Origin: Planctomicrobium sp.
GTDB lineage: Bacteria > Planctomycetota > Planctomycetia > Planctomycetales > Planctomycetaceae
Assembly (NCBI GenBank): GCA_029259835.1
Contig: JAJDEL010000507.1
Span: 1-6,542 of the forward strand
DNA length: 6,542 nucleotides
Direction of reading: 5' to 3'
In this document: piece by piece, positions 5,985 through 6,542 of the stretch
Layout of the letters: every line of letters starts with the position of its first letter
Numbering within the stretch: position 1 is the stretch's first letter
Program-made: the position numbers and the translations under genes
The notes under the pieces: generated by a model
The model's input: the letters and a program-made list of their open reading frames with translations, nothing else
Told to the model about the DNA's origin: nothing
Database searches by the model: none

Positions 5985-6542
5985 TTAGTCCGCGACTTCC
6001 AGATACGGATCGAGGCCAGCGGCTCGGAATTTATTTCTTTGCTCTTTGCCAAACTTTAAGAGTTGCTTTCGTGCTTTGATGTGTTGTTTTTCCAGAGAAC
6101 GTTGAAGCTTTTCGAACTTGCGCAGCCAGGACGGACTCAGTTCGTTCGTGCATTCGGAGAGTGCTCGTTTTCGCAGAGAAGCAAGTTTCAATGGTGTTAA
6201 TACGTTGAGTAACTCATCTTCAATGGAAAGAAAAAACTGGTAGCTTCCTGGATCACCTTGACGAGCCGCACGACCAACAAGCTGTCGGTCAATGCGTTTG
6301 GAAGTGTGCATTCCCGTTGCGATGACATGCAAACCACCATTCTGTTTGACGTCTTCGTCGAGCAGAATATCTGTTCCGCGTCCTGCCATGTTGGTCGCAA
6401 TGGTCACCCGACCACATTGTCCAGCGTGCTTGACAATCTCTGCTTCTTGCTCATGGAAAAGTGCGTTTAATACTTTGTGGTCGATTTCTTCGGAGCGGAG
6501 ACGGTCCGAGAGAGCCTGTGAAGCTTCCACTGAAGGGGTTCC
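5985..6542 (-). CDS. SecA-like translocase ATPase, C-terminal part (cut by window edge)
   Basis: The last 185 residues of a SecA-related DEAD/DExH motor; the gene continues past the right edge, and the visible frame opens inside the conserved GTPSVEAS segment, so the GTG codon at 6530 is an internal Val. The second nucleotide-binding domain is clear: motif [17 protein letters not shown] (46-61 of the fragment) and motif [13 protein letters not shown] (87-97), where SecA normally has GRxGRQGD, so A93 replaces a conserved Gly. [10 protein letters not shown] follows as in SecA. After that only about 75 residues remain: part of the long scaffold helix (W139 to about F172, with RKQLL kept) and then an end at DPYLEVAD. 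The YDDV..QR stretch, the helical wing and the C-terminal zinc-binding tail of housekeeping SecA are missing. This is most likely a specialised SecA-like paralogue rather than the main secA, perhaps tied to export of particular proteins. It converges on moaA with a 92-base gap. Confidence 0.88.
   Translation of the reverse strand, partial: GTPSVEASQALSDRLRSEEIDHKVLNALFHEQEAEIVKHAGQCGRVTIATNMAGRGTDILLDEDVKQNGGLHVIATGMHTSKRIDRQLVGRAARQGDPGSYQFFLSIEDELLNVLTPLKLASLRKRALSECTNELSPSWLRKFEKLQRSLEKQHIKARKQLLKFGKEQRNKFRAAGLDPYLEVAD

Noticed and set aside
6197..6470. Other open frames overlapping the SecA-like gene
   Set aside because: They run within or opposite a frame carrying clear SecA motifs V and VI and have no recognisable content.

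Overview
The window reads as ordinary chromosomal DNA from a planctomycete, probably from the order Planctomycetales. The clues are a small WXG100-like protein of a type I associate with that phylum, a secreted DUF1570 metallopeptidase (a family best known from planctomycetes), and a SecA-like ATPase with a shortened C-terminus. These are recognitions from memory; no database search was run.

Layout, left to right. A 90-residue WXG100-like helical hairpin protein (17-289, +) faces a DUF1570-type peptidase with a signal peptide, an HEAIH zinc motif and a probable PA-I-lectin-like C-terminal domain (376-1668, -). Upstream of the peptidase, on the same strand, lies a complete 12-helix MMPL/RND-type exporter (1763-4321, -). 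A 237-base divergent region follows, rich in short inverted and direct repeats, with a possible 39-codon leader ORF. It leads rightward into a two-gene unit: a DUF971 protein (4559-4891, +) overlapping, by a GTGA junction, the molybdenum-cofactor enzyme MoaA (4888-5892, +). The window closes with the 3' part of a SecA-like gene on the minus strand (5985 to the right edge).

The gene content is accounted for by known families; I do not see a clearly new multi-gene system. The most striking unexplained signal is non-coding. Three intergenic gaps (290-375, 1669-1762, 5893-5984) each hold one copy of the same short palindrome: a TTTGCCG left flank, a CACTTYAAGTG core, and base pairs that change in a compensated way between copies. 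All three copies lie just beyond gene ends, and two sit between convergent genes. This looks like a genome-wide family of structured intergenic repeats.

How the genes work together: DUF971 and MoaA are very likely co-translated. Both are metal-binding proteins (a predicted Zn site and two [4Fe-4S] clusters), so a link through cofactor assembly or Moco synthesis is reasonable but unproven. The exporter and the DUF1570 peptidase are both envelope proteins and are read in the same direction, but a 94-base gap holding a repeat and a candidate promoter suggests they may be expressed separately.
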